A stretch of DNA of 8,904 nucleotides from JBAWYM01 sp037143575 (GCA_037143575.1 JBAWYM010000061.1:1-8904); one strand, 5' to 3'; shown: positions 1-5,743, counted from the stretch's first letter. Notes: generated by a model from the letters alone, not told the origin. Translations and numbers: made by a program.

Positions 1-238
1 ATACACAAGCCATTTCATAGCTTCGGTCACCAACCAAAAAAGTTACCAGTCTCCACAATGCACTCAAGACATCATGTGTATTTCCTCTTTTCTCTTGGAT
101 TCGATGAACGGTTCTATCGAACTCCGGGGGAAGAGAGCACAGGTAGATGATTTCCGCTTCAAGAGCTGACGGATTATTGGCAAGGATGCTGAGCCGACTG
201 ATCGTTGCTGTCTCAGTTTCTCCAAAACCTCCGAACAT
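1..238 (-). CDS. Unrecognised protein, N-terminal part (runs off left edge)
   Basis: An open minus-strand frame begins at an ATG at 238 and stays open for 79 codons to the window edge, so only the N-terminus is visible. An in-frame TAA at 250-248 lies just upstream, which leaves this ATG as the only possible start. An AGGAG lies one base before the ATG; this is the clearest Shine-Dalgarno-like sequence in the window, although the spacing is tighter than usual. The protein starts MFGGFGETETATISRL and looks soluble and mixed-charge, with no signal peptide or membrane segment in the visible part. I do not recognise a family. It lies 43 bases downstream of tsaB on the same strand and may be co-transcribed with it. 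By eye its base composition is more AT-rich than that of the housekeeping genes here. It is probably a real gene because it is open, correctly placed and has a ribosome-binding-like site, but homology evidence is lacking. Confidence 0.45.
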   Translation of the reverse strand, partial: MFGGFGETETATISRLSILANNPSALEAEIIYLCSLPPEFDRTVHRIQEKRGNTHDVLSALWRLVTFLVGDRSYEMACV

Positions 239-281
239 GCTCCTGTCTTATGCTCTTATTGGTGTACTGACAATAGCTGCA

Positions 282-935
282 TTATCCTTCTCTCCCATAC
301 CACGGCTCGAGCAGGCTGGAATCGTAGGTTTTTTTCGCCAGAAATTGCGGCAGTACTTCTTCGAGAGATTGGAGTGGGGCGGGTTCGATTCCCATTTCTG
401 AAAGTACCGCGGCATGTTCAGGCAACAGTTCACCGATCCAGACACTATTGGCGAATTGCGATTGGCGACCTGTCCTGAGGGCCGTCGAAGGATTTGCGAT
501 TTCTTCAAGAGAGATCTGCACTGGTTCAGGCCAGTGCTTTTCGAATTCCCCAAAGCCGCGGATGAAAAGCTGGGTTTTCTTGGTGGAGTGGAGCCAGAGG
601 CAACTTTGAACAATCGACTTTTGACTATTGACTCTCGCGCAATAGAGATCACTCAGGTGGACGCCTGTCCCCGGGATCTTCAGCCGGTGGACGATTGTAT
701 TCGCGAAGGCCACGGCGACGCGCAGGCTCATGAATCCACCGGGGCCAATCACGCAGGCGCTGTGGGTGAGATCACTCCATTGCCATCCGGCTTCTTTGAG
801 CGTTTCTTCGATCGCCGGCAACAGCGTCTCGTCACTGGTGCGATGGCCGATGGTCTGCATACTCGCGACGGAGTCTTCCTGCACACAGGCGATGCATCCG
901 GTGGAAGAGCCGAGATCGAGGAAGAGAATGTTCAT
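282..935 (-). CDS. tsaB: tRNA threonylcarbamoyladenosine biosynthesis protein TsaB
   Basis: TsaB is the inactive ASKHA-fold partner of TsaD. With TsaD and TsaE it transfers the threonylcarbamoyl group to A37 of ANN-decoding tRNAs in the cytoplasm. The 217-residue length is typical of the family (about 220-230). Visible hallmarks are the N-terminal strand-loop ILFLDLGSSTG (residues 3-13, matching the usual ILAIDTS start), the signature GPGGFMSLRVAVAFAN (64-79, matching GPGSFTGLR) followed by KIPGTGV, and a C-terminal PWYGREG close to the usual P-x-Y-x-R ending. The start is the ATG at 935; no Shine-Dalgarno sequence precedes it. Two stretches look like in-frame repeat insertions: residues about 102-111 (VNSQKSIVQS, a heptad repeat tract) and about 148-156 (NPSTALRTG, a CCTTCGAC-type element). 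Both lie in the variable region after the signature motif. The gene is divergent from the glycosyltransferase, with a large inverted repeat between them. The identification is firm; whether the inserts affect function is unknown. Confidence 0.9.
   Translation of the reverse strand: MNILFLDLGSSTGCIACVQEDSVASMQTIGHRTSDETLLPAIEETLKEAGWQWSDLTHSACVIGPGGFMSLRVAVAFANTIVHRLKIPGTGVHLSDLYCARVNSQKSIVQSCLWLHSTKKTQLFIRGFGEFEKHWPEPVQISLEEIANPSTALRTGRQSQFANSVWIGELLPEHAAVLSEMGIEPAPLQSLEEVLPQFLAKKTYDSSLLEPWYGREG
468..497 (-). repeat. CCTTCGAC-type short element inserted in frame in tsaB
   Basis: On the coding (minus) strand this stretch contains CCTTCGAC, then GGCC, then CTCAGGACAGG, and encodes NPSTALRTG at TsaB residues 148-156. 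The core closely resembles a short interspersed sequence of the form CCTTCGACAAGCTCAGGACA that I recall from many environmental bacterial assemblies; that link is from memory. The same CCTTCGAC core, preceded by GCAAAT as here, recurs in the hairpin at 6668-6708. It keeps the TsaB frame open. Confidence 0.5.
602..636 (-). repeat. Degenerate heptad array (NNNAGTC) inside tsaB
   Basis: Read on the minus strand, five consecutive 7-base units end in AGTC, AGTC, AGTC, TGTT and AGTT. The three GACT cores on the plus strand begin at 616, 623 and 630, exactly 7 bases apart. The tract encodes roughly VNSQKSIVQS in TsaB, a region with no counterpart in the family motifs that I can recall. Because 7 is not a multiple of 3, gain or loss of one unit would shift the tsaB frame. 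Confidence 0.5.
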
Positions 936-952
936 GAATGGGATACGTGAAG

Positions 953-1052
953 AATAATGTAGAATGGAGAATGTAGAATGGAAAATGATGAGGAATTTTG
1001 GGCTCTGTCATACAAATCATTCTACATTCTCCATTATACATTTTACATTTTC
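953..1052. repeat. Inverted pair of heptad arrays (NNNAATG x5 / CATTNNN x5)
   Basis: Five perfectly phased 7-base units ending in AATG occupy 953-987. Five phased units beginning CATT occupy 1018-1052, with starts at 1018, 1025, 1032, 1039 and 1046. The two arrays are reverse complements, so 956-980 can pair with 1018-1042 with a single mismatch (962/1036), including an uninterrupted 18-bp stem (963-980 with 1018-1035). About 37 bases lie in the loop. The element fills almost the whole spacer between divergent tsaB and the glycosyltransferase, ending two bases before the latter's likely GTG start. Any promoters for both genes must therefore lie within or against it; I see no convincing -35/-10 pair. 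The second locus with this architecture is at 3736-3862, with a different unit. Confidence 0.8.
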
Positions 1053-1054
1053 CC

Positions 1055-1978
1055 GTGCCCTCCCTCTCCGTCATCATCCCCACCCACCGGCGTCCGGAGA
1101 TCCTGACAGTGTGTCTGCAGCACTTGTCGCGGCAGACCATTGCGAAGGATCTGGAGGTGATTGTGGTGGATGATATCCAGGACCAAACGGCGCCCCGTAG
1201 GCGCGCCATGCATGACGCGCCTACGGGGCAGACGGGTGATGGTGTTCCCACAGTGAAAATCATTACCGTTCCGCCCTGTCATCAGGGCACGGCCCGTAAT
1301 CGTGGAGTGGAGCTCGCCACTGCTTCTGTCATTCTCTTTGGTCAAGACGATATTTTCCTGGAACCGAATGCATGCGAAAAGCATTTGAAGGCACATGGTT
1401 TTTCGGTTGGCGATCCTTTGATAATAGATCCAAGATCCAAGATCCAAGATCCAAAGGCAGTCCTCGGCTTTACGACGTGGGATCCCGCCCTTACGGTCAC
1501 TCCCGTCATGCATTTCCTGGAGCAGAGCGGCTGGCAATTTGGCTATCCCAAGATTCAACGATTCGCCCATGGTTTTCTTCCAGTGAACATTCAGGCGAAC
1601 TTCACGTACACCAGTCATATTAGCTTGCCGACCGACATCGCCAAACGCTTCCCCTTTCGCGAAGACGTCTCATTGTATGGATGGGAGGATATCGAATGGG
1701 GTATGCGATTGCGTGATGCCGGCATTCGTTTGTTCTACGAACCGGATGCAAAGGCGCTACATCATCATGCGATGACTCTGGAGGATTCCCTCAAGAGGAT
1801 GGAGACACTTGGAACTTCGCTCGTGAAGATGGCGAAGATCGTGCCGGAATTTCGGCAGAAGCTCTATCCCTGGAAATTGTTTGTTCAGCGGGTTCTAGCG
1901 AGGTTTCCGACGATGAGCGGAAGGCATCGAAGGGCGTTCCTTTGTGGAATTTGCGATGCTATTGACAAATACAGATAA
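1055..1978 (+). CDS. Family 2 glycosyltransferase
   Basis: This is a GT-A fold glycosyltransferase, likely transferring a sugar from a nucleotide-sugar to a cell-surface glycan at the cytoplasmic membrane face. Donor and acceptor cannot be read from sequence. Motifs counted from the GTG at 1055 (307 residues) are: N-terminal SLSVIIPTHRRPE (3-14); VIVVDD (35-40), the nucleotide-binding acidic pair; GTARNRGVELA (78-88); LFGQDDIF (94-101), the DxD-like metal site; and GWEDIEWGMRLRDAG (209-223), the ED-x-E-W acceptor/catalytic-base region typical of the galactosyltransferase-like C-terminal half. No membrane segment is evident. The frame stays open upstream to an ATG at 998, but that part is translated from the inverted heptad repeat (residues like LHSPLYILHF), so I prefer the GTG, directly before the first beta-strand. 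There is no Shine-Dalgarno sequence. Two repeats lie in frame: a 14-bp-stem palindrome (about residues 46-59) and a GATCCAA x4 tract (about 125-134), both in likely loops. Confidence 0.85.
   Translation: MPSLSVIIPTHRRPEILTVCLQHLSRQTIAKDLEVIVVDDIQDQTAPRRRAMHDAPTGQTGDGVPTVKIITVPPCHQGTARNRGVELATASVILFGQDDIFLEPNACEKHLKAHGFSVGDPLIIDPRSKIQDPKAVLGFTTWDPALTVTPVMHFLEQSGWQFGYPKIQRFAHGFLPVNIQANFTYTSHISLPTDIAKRFPFREDVSLYGWEDIEWGMRLRDAGIRLFYEPDAKALHHHAMTLEDSLKRMETLGTSLVKMAKIVPEFRQKLYPWKLFVQRVLARFPTMSGRHRRAFLCGICDAIDKYR
1192..1229. repeat. Palindromic element, 14-bp perfect stem, in frame in the glycosyltransferase
   Basis: GCCCCGTAGGCGCG (1192-1205) is the exact reverse complement of 1216-1229, separated by a 10-base loop that itself contains CATGCATG. 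It encodes approximately APRRRAMHDAPTG. It sits between the VVDD nucleotide-binding motif and the next beta-strand (VKIITV), where family members usually have only a short connecting loop. This looks like an inserted palindrome, comparable in style to Rickettsia palindromic elements that sit in frame in genes. Confidence 0.75.
1427..1454 (+). repeat. Tandem heptamer GATCCAA, four exact copies, in coding sequence
   Basis: Four identical 7-base units start at 1427, 1434, 1441 and 1448. They encode DPRSKIQDPK (about residues 125-134 of the glycosyltransferase). The unit is not a multiple of three, so slippage by one copy would cause a frameshift upstream of the conserved EDIEW region. It is the only exact, uninterrupted array in the window, which suggests recent or ongoing expansion. 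Confidence 0.85.
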
Positions 1979-2020
1979 GAATCTATTATGTATTCCCTGT
2001 ATTTATTCCCCATTTCATTT

Positions 2021-2434
2021 ATGGAAAAGAAGTTGAAAGATAGTGATTCTCTGAGGAATGGTGATGCCGATCCTATTCATTCAGAGAAAATTGGGATTGC
2101 GCTGAATCAAGGGGATGATGTTGAACAGATCTACGAGAAATTTATTGCGGGGCATTCCATCGAAATGCAGCTTGATTTCCTCAATGATCTTGTTTTGTGG
2201 ATTGAACGGAATGCAATGGTTTATCAGCAATATAGATCGAAGGAAGAATATGAGTTGATGGATCGATGCGGAAAGAGACGGCAAAACGCGCAACAGATTC
2301 ACTCACGTATTCTTACGAATGCCATGGTGGCACTTCAAGGTTTGCAGCCTGCATCGTCCTCAGTTGTAGATTCAGAAGTTCAAGATGTTCATGATCATCT
2401 TCTTGAGACGGGAACAGCAGAAAGACAGGAATAA
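2021..2434 (+). CDS. Small hypothetical protein, likely helical and soluble
   Basis: A 137-residue product starts MEKKLKDSDSLRNGD and ends ETGTAERQE. I do not recognise a family. The first roughly 25 residues and the last roughly 25 are polar and probably disordered. The middle (about residues 30-105, including QLDFLNDLVLWIERNAMVY) reads as amphipathic helices with many Glu/Lys/Gln. There is no signal peptide and no cysteine pair. The frame is open from an ATG at 1988, which would add a hydrophobic MYSLYLFPISF leader. I favour 2021 because that ATG begins a typical polar N-terminus and follows a pyrimidine-rich stretch like the other starts here, but 1988 cannot be excluded. The gene begins shortly after the glycosyltransferase stop on the same strand, so co-transcription is likely. 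By eye it is more AT-rich than ftsW and murG, which may indicate a lineage-specific or acquired gene. Confidence 0.6.
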   Translation: MEKKLKDSDSLRNGDADPIHSEKIGIALNQGDDVEQIYEKFIAGHSIEMQLDFLNDLVLWIERNAMVYQQYRSKEEYELMDRCGKRRQNAQQIHSRILTNAMVALQGLQPASSSVVDSEVQDVHDHLLETGTAERQE

Positions 2435-2482
2435 TTTCTCAAAAGGCTTTCCCTTCAATCGTGCTCGACTGAAATCAATGTA

Positions 2483-2506
2483 ATCAACCGATGAACCGAT
2501 GAATGC
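2483..2506 (+). repeat. Short degenerate octad repeat upstream of ftsW
   Basis: AACCGATG occurs twice head to tail (2486-2493 and 2494-2501), followed by a related AATG. It lies in the 120-base spacer between the small hypothetical gene and ftsW. It is weak alone, but it fits the 7/8-bp periodic repeats in the other spacers. The rest of this spacer holds nothing clear; a TATGCT at 2540-2545 could be a -10 box, but no -35 is visible. Confidence 0.35.
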
Positions 2507-2554
2507 GCAACATCAGAGCGCGTTCCCTCCGTCGCGTGCTATGCTCCCGGTCCC

Positions 2555-3739
2555 ATGCTCCGTCGGATGGATTTTCTGCTCCTCGGCATTACTGTCGTGC
2601 TCACCCTCTTCGGGCTCGCGATGATTTCCAGCGTGAGCGTGTTCAAGAGCTTCCAGATCACGTCGCAGCTCGTGGAGCGTGGGCTCATGGATGCACCGAG
2701 CAATTCCTTCTATCTCTGGAGGAGTTTCCTCCAGGTGATCTTGGGGTTCTGCGTGATGGGCTTCACGATGATCGTTCCGTACCGGATGTGGGAGAGGCTG
2801 GCGCTTCCAGTATTCGCCATCAGCCTTCTCCTTCTCCTTAGTGTCTTCCTGCCGGGAATCCGGGCGGATTTCGGGACGGCCCGGAGCTGGATCCGACTGG
2901 GATTCTTCTCGATGCAGCCTTCGGAATTCTTCAAGCCTGCGCTGGTCTTCTATCTCGCACTGTGGCTTCAGAAGCGTGAGCAGCTCATCGGGACGTGGAA
3001 GGAGGGCTTCATCCCGTTTGCCATGCTCATCGTCGTAAGTACGATCATGGTCGCCCTGCAGCCGGACCTCGGGTCATTCCTCGTACTCTTCGCGATTGCC
3101 GTCGTCATGTTCTTCGTAGCTGGAGGCAATATTTTCCATGTGATCCTCGGGGGTGCCATGGCTAGCGTTCTTGGTCTGCCGATCATTCTGCAGAAGGAAT
3201 ACATCCGGGATCGCTTCCATGCCTTCTTCAATCCTGCAGATCCCACGATTGCCGAAACCATCGGCTTCCAAATCCGGCAGGCGCTCATCGCCATCGGCAG
3301 CGGCGGAGTCTTCGGAGTCGGCTACGGCAAATCCATCCAGAAATTCGGTTACCTCCCCGAAGTGCAGGCCGACACTATTTTCGCGGCCATGGCCGAGGAA
3401 TTGGGCTTCCTGCGGCTACTCATCATTCTCGGGATGTTCGCGATCTTCATCGTGCGGGGATACAAAATCGCTCAGGAAGCCCCGGACCGCTTCGGATTTC
3501 TCGTCGCTATGGGGATCACCACGTGGATAGCAGTGCAGACAATACTGAATATCGCCGTCAACCTCGCGATTTTTCCCCTCACCGGCATCACGCTCCCCTT
3601 CATCAGTGCGGGAGGATCTTCGCTGATCTCGCTCCTCGCCTCCGTGGGAATCCTCCTGAATATTTCGATGCATTCCACAGAGGCGGCCGTAACGGCGCGA
3701 AGGACACCGAGGAGGTTGCTGTCGTTTATGGGACGGTAA
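2555..3739 (+). CDS. ftsW: SEDS family peptidoglycan polymerase FtsW
   Basis: FtsW is the septal peptidoglycan glycosyltransferase that polymerises lipid II at the division site, working with a class B penicillin-binding protein in the cytoplasmic membrane. The product has 394 residues, normal for the family, and is strongly hydrophobic with about ten membrane segments; the first spans about residues 6-28. Signature blocks are GTARSWIRLGFFSMQPSEF (107-125), QPDLGSFLVLF (169-179), FQIRQALIAIGSGGVFGVGYG (238-258 region), SIQKFGYLPEVQADTIFA (260-277) and LPFISAGGSSLISLLASVGI (347-366). Asp273 in QADTIF corresponds to the catalytically important acidic residue of SEDS proteins (the usual TDFIF). 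The S-x-QK-x-x-YLPE block and adjacency to murG favour FtsW over RodA. An ATG at 2567 (Met5) is an alternative start; neither has a Shine-Dalgarno sequence. The stop codon coincides with the beginning of a large repeat element. Confidence 0.93.
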   Translation: MLRRMDFLLLGITVVLTLFGLAMISSVSVFKSFQITSQLVERGLMDAPSNSFYLWRSFLQVILGFCVMGFTMIVPYRMWERLALPVFAISLLLLLSVFLPGIRADFGTARSWIRLGFFSMQPSEFFKPALVFYLALWLQKREQLIGTWKEGFIPFAMLIVVSTIMVALQPDLGSFLVLFAIAVVMFFVAGGNIFHVILGGAMASVLGLPIILQKEYIRDRFHAFFNPADPTIAETIGFQIRQALIAIGSGGVFGVGYGKSIQKFGYLPEVQADTIFAAMAEELGFLRLLIILGMFAIFIVRGYKIAQEAPDRFGFLVAMGITTWIAVQTILNIAVNLAIFPLTGITLPFISAGGSSLISLLASVGILLNISMHSTEAAVTARRTPRRLLSFMGR

Positions 3740-3862
3740 TGACCAAATTCCAAATCCCAATGACCAGGGAATGACCAATTCCCAAATCAAAAGGACAATA
3801 TCTTGGTTATTGGTGCTTGGGACTTGAGATTTCCCTGGTCATTGGCGCTTGGTCATTGGTCA
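3736..3862. repeat. Inverted heptad arrays (CCAANNN / TTGGNNN) between ftsW and murG
   Basis: Left part: units beginning CCAA or CCA start at 3743, 3750, 3757 and 3764, exactly 7 bases apart. Right part: units beginning TTGG or similar start at 3803, 3810, 3817 and 3824 and, after a phase break, at 3835, 3842, 3849 and 3856. The sides are complementary; the longest perfect stem is CCAATGACCAGGGAA (3757-3771) with 3831-3845, and outer AATGACCAA (3738-3746) can pair with 3849-3857 or 3856-3864. AATGACCA also occurs as a direct repeat at 3738, 3759 and 3770. The element starts on the ftsW stop codon. Translation through it gives the spurious N-terminal extension of the murG frame (from 3817). 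It may terminate or insulate transcription, which is unproven. Confidence 0.8.
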
Positions 3863-3948
3863 TTTCCCCATCCCGTTTCTTTGCTTTCCCCCCGTCATCG
3901 TCCTATCGTCTTCGCCTCGGGCAGCCTATCGGTGCGCCCTTCCTCCCT

Positions 3949-4986
3949 ATGCCCCAGAGTGTCCTCTTCGTCGGCGGCGGATCTATCGGGCACATATCGC
4001 CTTCCATCGCTGTTGCGCGGGAATTGTTGAAGATGCATCCGGAAATACAGGCGCGCTTCGTCTGTTCCCAGAGGCCAGAGGATGCTCTCTTTATCGAGCG
4101 ACAGGGCTTCGTTCCGATTCCCCTCGATGCGCCACGGCTGTCCTGGAATTTTCCGATGCGATTTTTTCGGGCGTACCAATCTGCGTACTCCATTCTCGTC
4201 GAGAGCAATCCGAAAGCCATTTTCAGTAAGGGCGGGTATGTGAGCGTGCCGGTGTGCCTCGCAGCCTGGAGGCTCAAGATCCCCATCATCCTTCACGAAT
4301 CGGACACCGTGAGCGGCTGGGCCAATACCTTCGTGGGTCTGTGGGCCAAAGTGCAGTGTCATGGTTTTCCGACGAAGAAAGCCGGGAAGCATCTCTTCAC
4401 TGGCAACCCCGTGGATACCCGGTTCACCGAAGGAGTGAAGGAGCGGGGATTCACCATCACCGGTTTTCCTACTGATCGGCCCGTCCTGCTCGTCATCGGA
4501 GGGAGCCAAGGTTCTCAGGCTATCAATGCAATGATCGCGCAGGAACTCACCTCCCTTCTCGAGCTCTGTTCCATTGCTCATATTACGGGGAATGGAAAGC
4601 AGACCGTCACCACTTCTTATCCGGGGTACTGGCAAATTCCTTTCGCTTATGAGGAGATGTCTCACCTGTATGCCATTGCCAGCCTAGCGCTCATCCGCGC
4701 CAGTGCCGCGACGACTTCGGAGCTTGCAGCCAACAGTATTCCAGCAATTATGATCCCACTCCGAAAGGTTGCTCATGATCATCAAGAGCACAATGCACGC
4801 ATTCTCGAAAAGAGCGGCGGCTGCATCGTGCTGGAGCAGAATGATCGGACACAAAACATTACCGATCTCGTGCGCCATCTCCTCTCGCCGGAAATTCATG
4901 CAACTATGCAAAAAGCGATCCATAAGCTTTATCAGCCAGATGCGGCTCGACATATTGCTGAAATAATTTTGCAGTCGCTTGCCTAA
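3949..4986 (+). CDS. murG: UDP-GlcNAc:undecaprenyl-PP-MurNAc-pentapeptide GlcNAc transferase MurG
   Basis: MurG adds GlcNAc to lipid I to make lipid II on the inner face of the cytoplasmic membrane, supplying FtsW. From the ATG at 3949 the protein has 345 residues, close to E. coli MurG (about 355). N-domain: G-loop VGGGSIGHISPSIA (8-21, His15 matching the conserved GGTGGHxxPA histidine), SKGGYVSVPVCLAAW (93-107) and LHESD (115-119, normally HEQN). C-domain: TGNPVDTRF (151-159), VIGGSQGSQAINAMI (182-196), HITGNGKQ (211-218), and the UDP-GlcNAc site RASAATTSELAA (250-261, Glu258) plus HDHQEHNA (276-283). The frame is open to 3817, but the extra 44 residues are translated from the repeat element and a low-complexity stretch, so 3949, directly before the first beta-strand, is chosen. 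No Shine-Dalgarno sequence; the preceding bases are CU-rich. The Ala-for-Gly change in RASAAT and HESD for HEQN are mild deviations. Confidence 0.95.
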   Translation: MPQSVLFVGGGSIGHISPSIAVARELLKMHPEIQARFVCSQRPEDALFIERQGFVPIPLDAPRLSWNFPMRFFRAYQSAYSILVESNPKAIFSKGGYVSVPVCLAAWRLKIPIILHESDTVSGWANTFVGLWAKVQCHGFPTKKAGKHLFTGNPVDTRFTEGVKERGFTITGFPTDRPVLLVIGGSQGSQAINAMIAQELTSLLELCSIAHITGNGKQTVTTSYPGYWQIPFAYEEMSHLYAIASLALIRASAATTSELAANSIPAIMIPLRKVAHDHQEHNARILEKSGGCIVLEQNDRTQNITDLVRHLLSPEIHATMQKAIHKLYQPDAARHIAEIILQSLA

Positions 4987-5019
4987 TCCTTCTGGGAGAA
5001 GGTAGGCTGCCCCCGCTCT

Positions 5020-5631
5020 ATGAAAAAATTCACCCTCTTCCTGATCCCTCTCTTTGCGCTTGTGCTCCTGATCGGATGCTCACCAGCGCAGCCTACCACT
5101 CCTCCTGTGTCCAAAGCGCGCGCTCCCATCGGATTCACGGGTACCCTTCTCGCTGGAAAGCAGACGGTGGTTATGAGCACCGCCAAAGGCGATATCACTC
5201 TTGAGCTCGATGCCGACAGTGCCCCTAGGACCGTGACGAACTTCGTTCTCCTCTCGCAGTCCGGGTACTACAACGGCCTCACCTTTCACCGCGTTATCCC
5301 CGATTTCATGATCCAAGGTGGTGATCCGGATGGAACTGGTATGGGCGGCACGAGCGTTTTTGGCCCCACGTTCGCTGATGAGTTCCAAGGCAACGCCCTC
5401 CCGATGGATCGCGGCATGATCGCGATGGCCAATCGCGGACCCAATACGAATGGCAGTCAGTTCTTCATCATCACGCGCAACGGCGGCACACCGTGGCTCG
5501 CAGGCAAGCACACCGTCTTCGGCAAAGTCATCTCCGGGATGGATGTCGTGGATGCGATTGCCTCTGTTCCCCGCGGCCCAACCGACACGCCCACTGTCCC
5601 AGTGACATTTGATGTGGAAGTGAAGAAGTAA
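5020..5631 (+). CDS. Cyclophilin-type peptidyl-prolyl isomerase, predicted lipoprotein
   Basis: It catalyses cis-trans isomerisation of X-Pro bonds, here probably outside the cell to help exported proteins fold. Residues 1-20 form a lipoprotein signal: MKK, a hydrophobic run, then the lipobox LIGC with Cys20 as the lipidation site. A Pro/Thr-rich linker (21-45) follows. The cyclophilin domain (about 48-203) shows AKGDITLEL (55-63), the active-site block FHRVIPDFMIQGGDP (89-103, Arg91, Phe96, Met97, Gln99), MANRGPNTNGSQFFI (136-150), and WLAGKHTVFGKV (159-170), with Trp159 and His164 at the positions of the cyclosporin-contacting Trp and active-site His of human cyclophilin A. All key residues are present, so it should be active. 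It lies 33 bases after murG on the same strand, where a dcw cluster would often have murC, and may share the murG transcript. The ATG at 5020 starts a textbook signal peptide; no Shine-Dalgarno sequence is seen. Confidence 0.94.
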   Translation: MKKFTLFLIPLFALVLLIGCSPAQPTTPPVSKARAPIGFTGTLLAGKQTVVMSTAKGDITLELDADSAPRTVTNFVLLSQSGYYNGLTFHRVIPDFMIQGGDPDGTGMGGTSVFGPTFADEFQGNALPMDRGMIAMANRGPNTNGSQFFIITRNGGTPWLAGKHTVFGKVISGMDVVDAIASVPRGPTDTPTVPVTFDVEVKK

Positions 5632-5684
5632 TTCGATGGCGTATTCAGAAGCGGAATTTTCTTGAGGTGTTGGGAAGTATAAAA

Positions 5685-5741
5685 GGAACAGTATTGAGTA
5701 TTAAGGGACTGCTTGCAGACCCTTCCTCTATAATACGTTCC
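5685..5741. terminator. Palindromic structure between convergent genes (possible bidirectional terminator)
   Basis: Outer arms GGAAC-A-GTATT (5685-5695) and AATACGTTCC (5732-5741) pair over 10 bp with one bulged A (5690). Inside, AAGGG-A-CTG (5703-5710) pairs with CAG-A-CCCTT (5716-5724) around a small loop, with symmetrical 7-base internal loops between the two stems. It lies just before the convergent methyltransferase stop (5744) and about 50 bases past the cyclophilin stop, as expected for a shared terminator. There is no strong T-run on either side, so intrinsic termination is uncertain. Two 7-base units (AGTATTG, AGTATTA at 5690-5703) echo the heptad repeats elsewhere. Confidence 0.45.
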
Positions 5742-5743
5742 CC

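Noticed and set aside
414..950. Plus-strand open frame of 178 codons opposite tsaB
   Set aside because: tsaB on the other strand has clear family motifs; this frame has none and is a shadow.
1035..1040. TATACA as a -10 box for the glycosyltransferase
   Set aside because: It is simply one unit boundary of the CATTNNN array and there is no -35 hexamer at a suitable distance.
998..1054. Upstream extension of the glycosyltransferase to an ATG at 998
   Set aside because: The extra residues are translated from the inverted heptad repeat, and the conserved fold starts right after the GTG at 1055.
3817..3948. 44-residue N-terminal extension of MurG
   Set aside because: It is encoded by the TTGGNNN repeat array and a Pro/Arg/Ser-rich stretch; family homology begins immediately after the ATG at 3949.
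3895..4665. Long minus-strand open frame (256 codons) opposite murG
   Set aside because: It lies wholly within a clearly coding murG frame, has no recognisable motif, and is a typical antisense shadow at this GC content.
4988..5002. CCTTCT-GGG-AGAAGG hairpin between murG and the cyclophilin gene
   Set aside because: The stem is only 6 bp with a 3-base loop and no T-run follows, so it is too weak to call a terminator; the contained GGAGAAGG is too far from the ATG to serve as a ribosome-binding site.
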